DNA from: Immersiella caudata | Lineage: Eukaryota > Ascomycota > Sordariomycetes > Sordariales > Lasiosphaeriaceae | Assembly: GCA_030512335.1 (NCBI GenBank) | Contig: JAULSU010000007.1 | Span: 558,001 to 622,000, forward strand | Direction of reading: 5' to 3' | DNA: 64,000 bases | Shown: positions 21,369 through 33,205 of the stretch, one piece after another | Layout of the letters: each line of letters opens with the position of its first letter | Numbering within the stretch: position 1 is the stretch's first letter | Made by a program: the position numbers and the translations under genes | The notes under the pieces: generated by a model | The model's input: the letters and a program-made list of their open reading frames with translations, nothing else | Told to the model about the DNA's origin: nothing | Database searches by the model: none

Positions 21369-24300
21369 CTAAGCAGCAGTCTGAATAACCTTGAACCCTT
21401 CCGAAACTAACTTTGCAATGTCCTCGTTCTTATGTTGCAACAACCCCAGCGCAAAAGCAACATCGTTCCATTGCCTCTCGGTATCGCACCGTGGCAGACG
21501 GGCGGCCAGCTTCTCGGCCAGCTGCTTAGCGTGTTTGTCCTACCTACTGTTAGTATCTGATGTCCACATGAGAGCGAGTCGCGTAAGCTTACCTTTTCAA
21601 CAAATCCCAGCAAGAAGCGCATGACCTTCCTGAAGTTGTCCTCGTCCATGTCTTTGTCAGCCGACAGCAAGCTGAACATGTCGACAAAGTGGTTGTACAC
21701 GGCATTATCCTTGGTGCTGAGCTCCGTGAAGAACATGCGCGCGAGGTCGGCGATCCGCTTGTCTTCGTCTTCGAGACACTTGGCCATCTCGCCCAACTGG
21801 CCCTTGACCTTGACCTGACCGGCGAGAATCAAGAAAGTCAGGGTCATCAAGCAGGTGCGCTTGACGGACGGCTCGGGATCGGCTAGGCGGCGGTACAAGA
21901 AGTCGGTGTTCTCGTCGATGAGGTGGTTGAAGCACACGGCCATGTCGCCCAGGGCGATGACGGCGTTGCTTCGGACCGTTGCATCGGTCGAGCGCTCCAT
22001 GATGGTAATGAGCAGCGGGAGGTTGGCCTCGCAGTACTCGGAGGAGACGCACATGAGCTTGGCCAGGCACAGCGTGGCTGCTTGCTGCAAGCCCCTGTCC
22101 TTGTAGGTGGTGTTGTTGGCGCAGATCTCGCTAACCATGGGCCCAAACATGGCGAGGAGCGACTCGGGGCCGTAGAGAAGCTCACGCTCGCGGATGAGTG
22201 TCATGACCTCGGTGAAATCGTCCTCCGAGGTGCCGCCGATGAGGTCCATCTCGTCGCCTTCATCCTCAACCTTGGACTTGTCTTTGTGCTGCGCAGAAGA
22301 CTTGCGGCTCGATGTGCTGGCCGAAAGAGCCTCCTTGGCGGCCTGCGCGTTCTTCTCCTTTTCTTGCTTGCGGCGCTTGAAGTCTAGCTCGCACAGCTCG
22401 AGGTGCACAATCTGCTTGATGGCGACATGTCCAACAGTAAACAGGAGCTGCGACAGGGCAATGGTATTGTCCTTCTTTTGCTTCTTTGTCGGGCTTGTCT
22501 GCACTTGCTGGGTGAGCGGCATCACGGTCCCGTCATCGGCCTCGTCTGCCCTGGCGGCGGGGTTAGCTTGCGTCTCATCCCGCGAGCTGGGACGCGAAGC
22601 CTGGGGCGAGAACACCGCCTTGGTCTTGCGACGGATGATCTCCGAGCAGAGGACGTCTGGATGTTTGGAGATGGCGTAAATGGCATTGATGGCTTGCTCG
22701 GCCAGACCAAACCACTCCTTGCTCTCCGAGGGCACTTCAGTGATGGCAGCGAGCTTGACGAGAATGGCGTGGTCGTTTGGCAGACGCGAGAACTTGACAG
22801 GGGAATCCTTTGCTTGTCGCCCCGTCGGGTTGATGCGCCTGAGAGCCACGCAGGTGAATTTGGCCAGCTGCAGGTCAGCGCGCCCGTGAGCGCCAAGGCC
22901 GGTCCGTAGCATGGTCTCCATCTCACCGACCACAATCTCGGGACTTGCGGTGGCCAGCATGCCGAGAACGATGATGGCGCCGCGTCGCTGGGTTCGTGAG
23001 ATCTCGCGCTTCTGCACGCCATACACCTGCCAGAGCTTCGCGATGACGATGTCTGGAATCATGCCACCCTTCATCATGGTGGCGAGCAGCTGCTCTAACG
23101 AGGTCAGCTCCGCTGGGGTGGCCCCGAAGGTCAGACTGATCATGTTGCGGGCGATGTAGTTGGCAGCGTCATTGGGGCTGAAGGAGTCAGGGGCTTCGAA
23201 GAACAACCGCTTGTAAGCCTCAATAAGGTGGGTTTGGACGCCCTTGCCCTCGTCGCTGTTCCCCTTGGTCCAGATGAGCCTCAGCATGCGCCGAATGCCA
23301 ACCTTGTTCTGCTCGATGTTGTAGGCGTCGCCAATCTCGAAGTAGTCCATGGCTTCAATGACCTCGCTCTTGTTTTTCGAGCCCAGCAGCTGGCAAACAG
23401 TGGCTGTTGCCTCGTGGAGAACGTCGATGAACTTGAGAGCCTCCGTGTAGTAGCGCTTCGTGAGCGTCAGCTTCTCGATTGCCTCGGAAGTTGCTGCCTC
23501 TTCTTGCGCCTTGCGGATCGCGGCGGCCTTCTCTTCTTCCGTCATCTGCGAGGGGTGCTGTTTCTTTGGCGACTCGAGCTGGGTGGCGTCGTCGAGGAGG
23601 TCGGGGTCCACCGTGGTGTTGCCCTTGTTCTCGAGGCCAGGGGCGTCCATAGGCGGCTTCAGCGCATTCAGCTCCTCTTCGACCTTCTCCAACCGCGCTT
23701 GCCAGTCTTTCCTGGCCAGCTGTGCACCATGGAGCGCGGTGAACGGATGGGTCCTGATGAGGGTTCCAAGCAGCTTGATGGCGTTTCTCCTCACGTGGCT
23801 GCTCTTGTCCTCGAGACTTCGGCAGGCCAACTCCGCGGCTCTTTGCCGCCGTTTGGGAAACTTCTGCTGCAGTTCACAGAGCTTGACATAGACTTGGAGA
23901 GTTCTGCATCGGCAGTACGGGTTGATATCCAGGAAGCGCTCTTCGAGGACATCGAAGAAAGCATTCACCTGCGTCTTGTGGTTCTCTCCTCTCTCATCCG
24001 ACTTGCTCAGGTGGGCAAGCATGTTACCAAACACCTCGATCAGTGCGGATCGAAGCGTGTGCGACTATTCAGATCAGCATATACCCAGGCTACCACTGCT
24101 GCATCAAACATACCTCGCTATCCAGCTGCTTGGCCAGCAGTGTAACCTGCTTGATGACAAGCCTGGGCGCCAGCTCAGAGAGCTTGACCATGAAGGTAGA
24201 CACCGATTTGGGGCCCTTGGTATCATTGCTGTTGAACTCTTTGTTGCTAAGCTCTCGCAATATCTCATCTGCGAGCTGAGGGTAGTCATATTGCTCCGCC

Positions 24301-25312
24301 AGGATGTGAAGGAACTCCGCCATTGGCTCTGACAGGTGCTCAAAGTACGTCAAGTTCTGGACGATAGAGATTTGCGCAGCTGCATCTTGTTAGCTTGCGG
24401 GACCGGCTACCCAGAATACCGCCACCCACCATATCCATGGCCGTGATGCTTGATAGCAATGCAGAGGACCTTGAACGTGTGCATACGAATGCTTGTGTTT
24501 TTGACGCGCTGCTCGCTCTCGAGAATCATGTAGACCGGGCGCGTCAGCAGCCCGATGAAGGTGTCGCGCTCCGATGTGGTGAGAAAGATCTTGCCCAGCT
24601 TCAGCCGCAGGACCTTGCACATGGTGCTGAGCGCTGACTCCAGCTGTGCCGTCGAGTCCCAGCTGCCATCCTTGGTTGCCTCCTTTTTCCCCTTGGGCTT
24701 GCCGCGCCCTCGCGCTGCGACTGTGGTGGTCGACTTCTCAGCGGCCTTCGTCTCGACGGCGGCGATCGTCCATTGCAGAAGGAATGCGTAGATCTCGAGG
24801 AGCTGCTTGTGGTGGGCAATGAGCTCCTGCTCGTCGGATTCGAGGTCGTGGTGGATGACGTCGGCCTCGGTTGCTAGACCCGAGGTGATCAAGTCGAAGA
24901 TCTTGCTAAGCGCGTGCGCGGAGAGAAAGGAGGTGTACCTGGAGCGCCGAAATAGTTTAGAAGTATGTTCACGGAAGCGCCGACCTGAAGTAGAGAGAGA
25001 AGGCCGCGGGGGCCGAGCGGGCGTCGAGCAGCCCGCCGAGGAAAGGAAAGAGGGGGCAGAGGAGATGGGTGCACACTTCAAAAGGAATTGCAAGGAGTCA
25101 AAGATCTGGCTGCGCATAATGGCGTCCGGGTTCTCGGCGATGGCGTCGACAATCGGGTTGAGCACCTGGTTGACGACGCCATTGTCTGTGAGCGACTCGG
25201 GTTCATTTTCGCAGTCTGCCAGCGACCCCTCGGCCTCGGGCGTCGGGATGCTGGCAGGGTCGCTCATGTAATGCTTGAGCGCATCGTTGATGTCGAACTG
25301 AATGGTGTCCAT
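21369..25312 (-). CDS. CND1: Condensin complex subunit 1 (CND1/YCS4/CAP-D2)
   Basis: HEAT-repeat subunit of condensin, which compacts mitotic chromosomes together with the SMC2/SMC4 pair. Five exons on the minus strand (25312..25077, 24938..24430, 24379..24114, 24064..21593, 21539..21369) splice in phase to 1217 aa, the usual length. The N-terminus MDTIQFDINDALKHYMSDP is characteristic, with helix repeats throughout and the conserved C-terminal cohesin/condensin block at about 920-1060 (DRGLQQAATLCLAKLMCVSSEYCE, NAVIALGDMAVCFNHLIDENT, LTFLILAGQVKVKGQLGEMAKCLED). The last short exon restores QLAEKLAARLPRCD. The 138-nt first intron has no stop in the reading frame, so unspliced mRNA would add 46 residues. 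It is divergent from CDC7. Confidence 0.94.
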
Positions 25313-25894
25313 GATGGACAACGGCGGGGGCTCGGTGGCTCGTGATGACGGGCTCGGTGGAGGTTTCGGCGCTCCTCAAAAAGTAAAATCCCAAAACTGC
25401 AACAAAATCTCAGTCGCCAGCTGCCTGCAGGCGCACTGGTAATCGCGGACCGCTTCAGGTCAAATGGATGGCGGTATGGTGTTTTCATCTACTCCCCTCG
25501 TCAGCGACGCTTGCGACTTTTGCGACGGGCACTTCCAGGTGGGAGGGCCCTGGCAACGACGCACTTGTTTGTTGACTTTGGGTGACGCGCCCCCGGATTG
25601 GGCGCAAAACTTCGCGTCATGGCCCGTGCGCAGCCCCTCCAAGCCGGCGCCTCCTGTAACCCATCGCCCACCACAGGGCAATAGCAGACTACAACGACAT
25701 TAACACACACCACTAACCCCTGCCAATTGGAGTCGCCCGCCTTTCCGCCTTACCTAGGTACCTCGGTGAGACCTTCTCTGCGTTTAAGCTTCGAATTGAG
25801 CCTCATGCGCGCCGTGGAGCATTCAAGTTCAACTGGGTGGACGTGTTAGAGACCTGCCGCTCCAGACTACCCCGACTTCCAACACCCGCCCAGG
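25313..25894. promoter_or_regulatory. Divergent promoter, CND1 / CDC7
   Basis: 582 nt shared by two cell-cycle genes. It contains a pair of MCB-like elements at its midpoint (25584-25619) and an ACCTAGGT palindrome at 25752-25759. The frames crossing it lack start context or domains. Confidence 0.55.
25584..25619. promoter_or_regulatory. Inverted MCB-like (MBF) sites
   Basis: GACGCGC at 25584-25590 faces CGCGTCA at 25613-25619. Both match the core of the MluI cell-cycle box bound by Swi4/Swi6-type MBF factors at G1/S promoters. They lie almost exactly halfway between the CND1 and CDC7 start codons, as expected for a shared bidirectional control element. The assignment is by motif only. Confidence 0.4.
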
Positions 25895-27401
25895 ATGACC
25901 ACCGTTGCTCCCGCGCGCCGCGTCCAGGCCGAGTACCCGTTTGAGATCCACGAGGATGTGCCTCCATCGACGCAGGATACCGACATGAGTACGCACGAGG
26001 AGATGGAGGCCGACGAGGAGGCCGAGGGGGAGCAACCCGAGGATGCGGACGACCAGCAATCCAATTATTCGGAGAGTTTCGAGGAGGAGGTGGTGGACGG
26101 AAACATTCAGCAAGACATGGAGAAGCTGGCAAACACATATCCGGGGTTTCGACACCGCTACCGGCTGATCAAGCGCATTGGCGAAGGTATGTTGCTGTGC
26201 TACCCTCTGAGTGCCCATGCTGACCGTGATAGGCACATTCTCTACCGTCTACAAAGCCGAAGATCTCCAGTACGATCGGTACGATAACTCGTGGGATCTG
26301 GACAAGGAGAACGAGAAGTGGTCGCCCCCGCCGCTCAAGACCTACGCCAGCCACTCCAGCATGACGACGGATGCCACACAAAGCATGGAGCAGGCGCGTC
26401 GCCGGAAGCCAAAATACGTCGCCATAAAGAAGATCTACGTCACGTCTTCACCCACCCGTATCCTGAACGAGCTCGAGCTGCTACACGACCTGCGCAACTG
26501 TCCTTCGGTCTGCCCGCTCATCACGGCGTTCCGGTCAACGGACCAAGTGGTGGCCATTCTCCCGTACTTCCGGCACATGGATTTCCGAGAGTACTTCCGC
26601 AAGATGACGGTCCCGGACATGGCCATCTACCTGCGCTCCCTGTTCACAGCGCTGTCATTCGTCCACGCGCGTCACATCCTGCACCGAGACATCAAACCCA
26701 CAAACTTTTTGTACGATCCCGAGAGCCGGCGAGGAGTGCTGGTCGATTTTGGGCTGGCCGAGCGAGAGGGCGCGGATAGTAAACCATGCTCTTGCCACGA
26801 TGATCCGGTTGCTCGCAAGATGAAGCTCCGAGCGGCGCTGCACAGCAACCTTTCGCCGCACAATGGATATCCGAAGCAGGATACCCGCCCCTCACGGAGG
26901 GCGAACCGCGCCGGGACACGCGGCTTCCGTGCCCCTGAAGTTCTGTTCAAGTGCACGCAGCAGACGACCAAGATCGACATATGGAGCGTGGGTGTCATCC
27001 TCCTGACGATTCTCTCGCGCCGCTTCCCGTTCTTCAACTCAGCCGACGATGTCGAGGCTATGATTGAGATTGCCACTATTTTTGGGCAGAAGCGGATGCG
27101 CGCGGCCGGTCAGCTGCACGGCTGCATGTTCGAGACGACGATTCCGACGATTGGAAGCGTCGGGTTCAGCTTGGAGCGTATTATACTGTGGAGCACATGT
27201 CGGAGCGACACTGGGGAGACGTTGTCTGGCGACGAGAAGCTTGCAGTCGAGTTTTTGAACCGATGCATGGAACTGGACCCCCACCGGCGTATCAGCGCCG
27301 ATGAGGCATTGCAGCACGAATTTCTACAGATGGGCGTGGACGAACCGGCCCCGTTGGCGGAGGCCGGAGATGATGACGAAATGGATATTCTGAAGGTGTG
27401 A
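25895..27401 (+). CDS. CDC7: CDC7 replication-initiation kinase (DDK catalytic subunit)
   Basis: Ser/Thr kinase that, with Dbf4, phosphorylates MCM helicase to fire replication origins. Exons 25895..26186 and 26233..27401 splice to 486 aa; the 46-nt intron falls inside the glycine loop (IKRIGEG | TFSTVYKA). Visible are an acidic N-terminus, the glycine loop at about 95-105, a long insert before the lysine strand YVAIKKIYV, the catalytic loop HILHRDIKPTNFLYD near residue 250, VLVDFGLAE, a long basic insert between DFG and APE as is typical of CDC7, then RGFRAPEVL and DIWSVGVILL. All catalytic residues are present. The C-terminus is acidic. Placement next to condensin and CHL1 is consistent with a chromosome-maintenance block. 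Confidence 0.95.
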
Positions 27402-27531
27402 GAAATGGCAGCGTGCCCAGAGTTCGGTGTTGACGGAGCTGTACCTATACCTACATTGTACATTAGCTAGGATTGTTATGCTTGGATGTCGGTTTACCAT
27501 GTCGTTGAACTTTGAGATCCGGTCGTTGGCC

Positions 27532-27541
27532 GTCACGTGAC
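27532..27541. promoter_or_regulatory. Palindromic E-box GTCACGTGAC
   Basis: A perfect 10-bp palindrome containing CACGTG, 151 nt upstream of the CHL1 ATG. It matches bHLH factors of the Cbf1/CpcC type. Function at this promoter is inferred. Confidence 0.4.
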
Positions 27542-27691
27542 AGCGTGACAGCACCTGAGTGGCCTGTAACGCGAACCTTCCAAAATCGCCATCAATTCTT
27601 CAACTGCAACACGATGGCGCCACTTTGTGCTGCACCGCTGGTATTCCCTAGTTTAACGTCATTGCGGTGATCCAGATCGACTACCACCAAA

Positions 27692-30546
27692 ATGGCGATG
27701 GAAACGCTCAACGTCAATGCGGACGCCCAACCGCTCGACTTCCATCACCCCTTCACTCCGTACGATGTGCAAATCGAGTTTATGCGCGCCGTCTATGGCG
27801 TCCTTGAAGAAGGCAACGGCCAAGTCGGCATCCTGGAAAGCCCAACAGGGACGGTAAGTTGCCCTCGCCGCCCCCGCACTCACCCTGCCCTCTGACCAGA
27901 CGTCTGTGGACCACATGTCTGACCACGCGCGCAGGGCAAATCGCTCTCCCTCATCTGCTCCGCTCTCACCTGGCTGCGCACCCACAAGCGCTCAGCCTAC
28001 GAGTCCGGCCTCCAGGAGACGGCGAAGAACATGGCTGGCGAGCCGGACTGGATGATCGACATTGCGTTACGCCGGAAGAGAGAGGAGCTCACGAGGAAAT
28101 GGGAGGAGCGGGAAGCGAGACTTGAGCGGATCCGCGCGAGAGAGAAGATGATGGAGGAGAAGGGAAGGGGAAGCAAGAGGCAGAGGGTGGATGAGGGGCG
28201 GGCGAGAAAGAAGGAGGTGGATGAGGAGAGGGAGTTTTGGATTGGGGAGATGGATGGGGATGATGATGTGCCGAGTGATGATCCGTTGAGTATGCTGAGC
28301 AAGGAGACGAGGGAGCTGATGTCGAGAGTGGGGATGGGGAGGGCGCAGGCGGAGGAGGAGGAGGATGAGGGGGAGCAGGAGGATGAGATCAAGGTTGGTG
28401 GTTTGTCTGTTTGCGTGGGAGGACGGATGCTGACTGTGGCAGATCTATTACACGTCGAGGACGCACTCGCAGTTGACGCAGTTCATTTCTGAGCTGCGGA
28501 GGCCTGTATTTCCACCGTCTGTTCCAGCGGATACGATTTCAGGCAGCAAAGAGGGTGGAAAACCTCCGGCGGAGACGGTGAAGCAGGTGCCGTTGTCTTC
28601 GAGACAAAAGCTCTGCATTAACCCTTCGGTTGCACGCCTTGGGTCGCTTTCGGCCATCAATGACAGGTGCACAGAGCTTCAGCAGTCAAAGAGCAAAGGT
28701 AGGTGCGCTTTCATGCCAAACGCCGAAAATCTCAAGGAAACGCACAAGTTTCGCGACGCCGTCTTTGCGACGTTGCCGGATATCGAAGACATGCACCAGA
28801 TAGGCAAAGGACTTCAAGTCTGTCCTTATTACGCCTCTCGGACGGCCATCCCTGGCGCCGAAGTTATCACCTTGCCATATCCTCTGTTGCTGCAGAAGAG
28901 CGCAAGGGAGGCGCTCGGAATCAAACTCGAGGGGAACGTCGTCATCATCGATGAGGCGCACAACATCATGGACGCTGTGGCCAACGTCTATGCCGCGGAA
29001 GTACGCCTGTCCGAGCTGCGGAGGGCGCGGCAGATGCTCGGAGTGTATGTGAAGAGGTTTGGAAAGAAGCTCAAAGGCGAAAACCGCGTCATGGTAGCGC
29101 AGCTGGGCAAGGTGGTGGAATCATTGACCGACTGGCTTGCTGGCTCTCTCCAGACAAAGGTAGGTGGGTGTGTAGCTCAGACAAGACAGTGGCTAACAGG
29201 CAAAGGCCGACCAGGGAATTGCCGACGCAAACGCGCTGCTGAAACACCGGGGTGCGGACCAGATCAACCTCTATGAGCTGATCAAGTACATCCACGATTC
29301 CAAGCTGGCCTACAAGGTCGAAGGTTACGCCGCCCACATCGAAGAACAGGACTCGGCCCCCACTGAATCAAAAGCAAAAGCGTCAACACCGGTTCTTCAT
29401 ACCCTCGTCTCCTTCCTCACCGCCCTCACCAACCTCAGCACCGAGGGTCGCATATTCTTTGAAAAACTACCTAGACCCTCTTCCGACATCAAACTTTCCT
29501 ATCTCCTGCTCTCTCCAACACACGCCTTCTCATCCATTGCTCAGAGCGCTAGAGCGGTTGTTCTAGCTGGCGGTACAATGTCTCCATTCGACGACTACAA
29601 GGGGCACCTGTTCCCAACACTCCCCCCTGCCAAGATCACGACCCTCAGTTGCGGCCACGTCATTCCGCCGTCGAACCTCTGCGTATGGACTCTTGGCTCA
29701 TCGCGGCCCTCGAATAACCCTGCTCTTGCGCCTGATGCGTTCGAGTTCAGCTTTCAAAAACGCAGCGACCGCGCCATGGTGCAACAGCTTGGTCTGGCGG
29801 TTGTCAACATTTGCTCCGTTGTCCCAGACGGCGTCGTTGTTTTCTTTCCCAGCTATGGCTACCTCGACCAGGTCGTTACCATGTGGCAGGCCGCAGAGCC
29901 TGCAGCCCCCAAGTCCATCTGGGAGAGGCTGGCTGCGAGGAAAGTTGTCTTTCGCGAGACAAAAGGGGGCTCAAGCGATGAGGTCTTGCAGGAGTACACA
30001 CAGGCAATCATGTCGCCGGAGAAGCAGGGCCCCGCCAAGTCGACACAAACCGGCGCTCTGCTGCTCAGCGTGGTGGGCGGCAAGATGAGCGAGGGCATCA
30101 ACTTTTCGGACCGTCTTGGTCGGTGCGTCGTCATCGTCGGACTGCCGTACCCCAACATCAACTCACCCGAGTGGAAGGCTCGCATCGAGTATATTGAGTC
30201 GTCTACAGCGTCCCGGCTTTTGGGCGCCGAGCCTGGCTTAAATGCCGATGCCGAGCCCTCGATGACGAGCAAGGAGCAGGCCCAGGCGACGGCAAAGCAG
30301 GAAGCCAGAGACTTTTACGAAAACGCATGTATGCGAGCAGTGAACCAGAGCATCGGCCGGGCCATCCGTCACAGGAATGACTACGCGGCTATTGTGCTGG
30401 TAGACCGGAGGTTCGGCACGGAGAGGATACAGACGAAGCTGCCGGGCTGGATCAGAGGCGGTATGGTGGAGGGCAGCGAGACAAAGGGGATGCAAGGGCT
30501 GATGGGAGCGTTGAACGGCTTCTTCCGGAGCAAAAGGGGTCTTTGA
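27692..30546 (+). CDS. CHL1: ATP-dependent DNA helicase CHL1 (DDX11/FANCJ-like)
   Basis: 5'-3' Fe-S superfamily 2 helicase acting with cohesin loading at replication forks. Exons 27692..27853, 27935..28393, 28443..29159 and 29206..30546 give 892 aa. The second intron-acceptor choice at 29200 would add two residues (Ala-Lys). Motifs: Q-motif region PFTPYDVQIEFMR, Walker A ESPTGTGKS (about 49-57, split by the first intron), YYTSRTHSQL (Ia), cysteines CIN, RCTEL, GRCAFMP and CPYYASR forming the Fe-S cluster, the DEAH box VIIDEAHNI, LAGGTMSPFDDY (IV), GKMSEGINFSD (V) and QSIGRAIRHRNDYA (VI). A charged Glu/Lys-rich insert lies between motif I and Ia, usual for CHL1. It is complete. Confidence 0.94.
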
Positions 30547-31616
30547 AAGGTGGTGCTCAGGGGCTGCACCGCACCCAGCGAGGAAGGTGGAGAAGCACGC
30601 CAAGTTGTCATGTTCGTCATGGGCTGCGGAATAATAGCGCGCTTTGATCGATCGTTCGGCGAGCCATGGTCACCCGTCCGTCACGGATCCGTAGCGGTCT
30701 GTCGGACAGCGTGCCGATTCGACAGCAATTTTGTAAGGTCGCCCTCCGAGGCTCCTGATTAGGGAAAGGGGTGCGGTGAGATTGGTGGATACCAAGCGAA
30801 TGCAACCCAGGAGATCCTGGGGTTCACCGGTTGCTCGGAACAAGAGTGGAGTTGTCCCCCCCAGAGCGACAGAAGCCGATCGGGTTTGGATCACATGAGC
30901 AAGAGTGGATGAATCTCCGCTCCCCTCGCTCGTGCCCTTCGCATTTGCTCGCTGCTGTCGAAGAAAATTTGTGCGACGGAAGCGTGTCCCATGACGCTGG
31001 AAACGAGCCTTACACCACTTTTTTTCTTTACCAGGGCTGCCAGGTAATAAACGTCAGTCCGTCACAGCGCAGCATCGCATCGTGTCGCCCCCCTGTGTCA
31101 CCCCCCTTCAGCGCCCTATTGATCCCCCCAACACGCGCCAAAACACAGGCCGGAACAGGCTCGATCGCGCGCAAAAAGAAGCAATCGATCAAGTGCTTGA
31201 GCCTCGATAGGCACACGCGCTCTCTATATATAACCTGCGCCATTCTCCCGCAGGCCCTGTGTTAATTAGCCGGCATTGACGAGTGGACCGCCCGCCCGCC
31301 GTGGCCCGCGGTTCGTCGGCTCTCTCCCTCATACCCGACCCAGCCAACCGCACTGCGTGCTGCTGCCCGTCGACTACTGGCCAGCGCCCCGGATCTCTGG
31401 ACGCGAAACTGGAGAGGCCATCAACAGCCTAAATTCCATTCCCGTCGCCCTGCTCCACCGCCGTGCCAAACTCCCGCGAGACAAGCCGAGCGGTGCAACA
31501 TATCCCGGGAGCTTTTGGTGCTGCTGCTGCTACTGCCGGCGAAAGTCGCAACCCGCAAATCCGCCCGCTGGGGCAGAGGAAGGGGCCCCCCCTGGCCAGA
31601 GGGGCTAGCTATCCAA
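30547..31616. other. Intergenic region with TATA box
   Basis: About 1.07 kb between CHL1 and the coiled-coil gene. A clear TATA-like element is at 31225-31233; the remainder, including the C-rich stretch 31085-31140, shows no gene. Confidence 0.5.
31225..31233 (+). promoter_or_regulatory. TATA box
   Basis: TATATATAA in an otherwise GC-rich context, about 390 nt upstream of the next ATG (31617). The distance implies a long leader or an unseen 5' intron. Confidence 0.4.
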
Positions 31617-32333
31617 ATGGTCGGGCCCTATGCGGACCCGTTGTTTCCCTTTGGTGTTTCCGCAGACGCGTTTGCGCTGTCCGAGGAGCAGAACCAGCAT
31701 GGCCATGGCCACAGTTACACCGTGCCTGCGTCAGCGTCGACTGCCGATGCAGCCCAGGCCCACAGCTTCTCGTTGGGGCCGCAGGCTTTTACACCCGCGG
31801 TCACCTCGGGCAAGGTCCCGTCGACTTTGTCGATGGACATGAACATGCCCACCGTCCCTGTGGACCTTAACCTCGGCATAGACGTTGGCCTTGTGTCGAT
31901 GACCGTGCCGGGATGGACCGATCCCGCACAAGACGCCCAAGCCGCGCTACGGCAGGCTCTAAAAGAGCGCGACGAAGCGCGCATGGCGCTTTCCACGATG
32001 AAGAACGAAGTTTATTCGGCGGGGCAGCTTGAGAAGAGGCTGCGCGCGGAGAGAGACGAAGCCAGATCGCATGTTGCCTTTCTGAAGAAGGAGCGAGCAG
32101 GTGGGAGGCTAACGGAGGCGAGGTTACGCAAGGAGAGGAATCAAGCGCGGATGGCGCTGGGAACGAGGAAAGGGGGAGTGAAAAGGGTGGAGGATGGTTC
32201 AATAGCGGGGGGGCTGGGGGTTCTAGTCTCGCCGACGGTGAGAGGTGGGTTTGGGGAGTGGCCGGATGTTGGGCAGGAGGTAGGGTCGCCAGTGGAACAG
32301 TCTCCTGTGACGGAGAGTCTTGGGAGTGAGTAG
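31617..32333 (+). CDS. Hypothetical coiled-coil protein
   Basis: 238 aa from the first ATG with a reasonable context (ccaaATGG); the frame is open upstream but has no other ATG. I do not recognise the family. The N-terminal 110 residues are low in charge and rich in His, Ala, Thr and Ser. Residues about 110-190 form a highly charged coiled coil in which a motif recurs three times: ERDEARMALSTMK, ERDEARSHVAFLKK and ERNQARMALGTRK. The C-terminal 50 residues are Gly/Val-rich and probably disordered. A 5' exon could be missing. No signal peptide or membrane segment is visible. Confidence 0.6.
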   Translation: MVGPYADPLFPFGVSADAFALSEEQNQHGHGHSYTVPASASTADAAQAHSFSLGPQAFTPAVTSGKVPSTLSMDMNMPTVPVDLNLGIDVGLVSMTVPGWTDPAQDAQAALRQALKERDEARMALSTMKNEVYSAGQLEKRLRAERDEARSHVAFLKKERAGGRLTEARLRKERNQARMALGTRKGGVKRVEDGSIAGGLGVLVSPTVRGGFGEWPDVGQEVGSPVEQSPVTESLGSE

Positions 32334-33205
32334 TACGGTTGAGTTTGGGCGGCGTAAGGGGTAAGATACCAGTTTGTTGTATGTGTGATCAGTATTTTGG
32401 TTCAAGTTTGAGTGAGACTTGTGATGCGGTTTGTGACTCAACTATTGTGACTGCAGATGATCCGAACTATGCCAACCCACTTTGATCAAGGTTATACACC
32501 CACGTCACACAATTTCTGGCACCTTTAAGTTGCTCCAAAGTATATTTCTCCGTGTCAATATTTGATATTCCATAGCTTTCCCTTCATCAACCTCATTAGA
32601 CCATGATATTTGTCCGTGATTCGTTTCGTTCATGTCCCAAACGCCAACACCACCCAATGCTGATATTGTTTGTTTTTGCGGTTCCCTCCTTCGTGTTGAA
32701 CCATTTCCTGGGCAATTTGGCTCCCAACTGCCTCCTGGGCCTCGTTACTGCCAACCCATTTCTCCTGCGCGTGATCTCCGCCTGGGGGCTTTCCCGCTGC
32801 TTTTGTTGATAGAGAGTTGCACGGTCGCTGTTGCGTGCCATTGGATGGGTTGACGCCCCGAATTGACACGTGTTTGGTGTCCTGTTGTGTTGTGTGGTGC
32901 CCTCCCCCTTGCTACTTATCCGGTTCGATGGTTGTGTGGTGCCATTTTCCCTCCTCATCTCCCAAATCCCCAATTTGGCTCTGGTGTCGTGGGGGTAATC
33001 CCCTAACGCAGTCCTGTCCGATATCCCGTTCTCCCGTCGGTCGTTCATCGTGTTTCGAAACTATGGAGGTCGAGATGTCGAGTGTGTGTGAGGTGACAGC
33101 TGAGGCGGCCAGTTTGGGAACTAGTGAAGCACCTCCCTGGTGCTCCTCCCGTCGAGCTCGCTCTCAGGCTTCGGTCCAGCCTTGGCTCTAAAGTTCGACG
33201 TCTTC
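32334..33205. other. Intergenic region, no gene seen
   Basis: 872 nt at the convergence of the coiled-coil gene and the rhodopsin-like gene. It is pyrimidine-rich on the plus strand from 32600 to 33060. Frames on both strands are short and mutually overlapping. Confidence 0.45.

Noticed and set aside
28680..28720. Extra intron in CHL1 at gtaggtgcg
   Set aside because: Reading through keeps the frame and supplies the Fe-S region cysteine (GRCAFMP).
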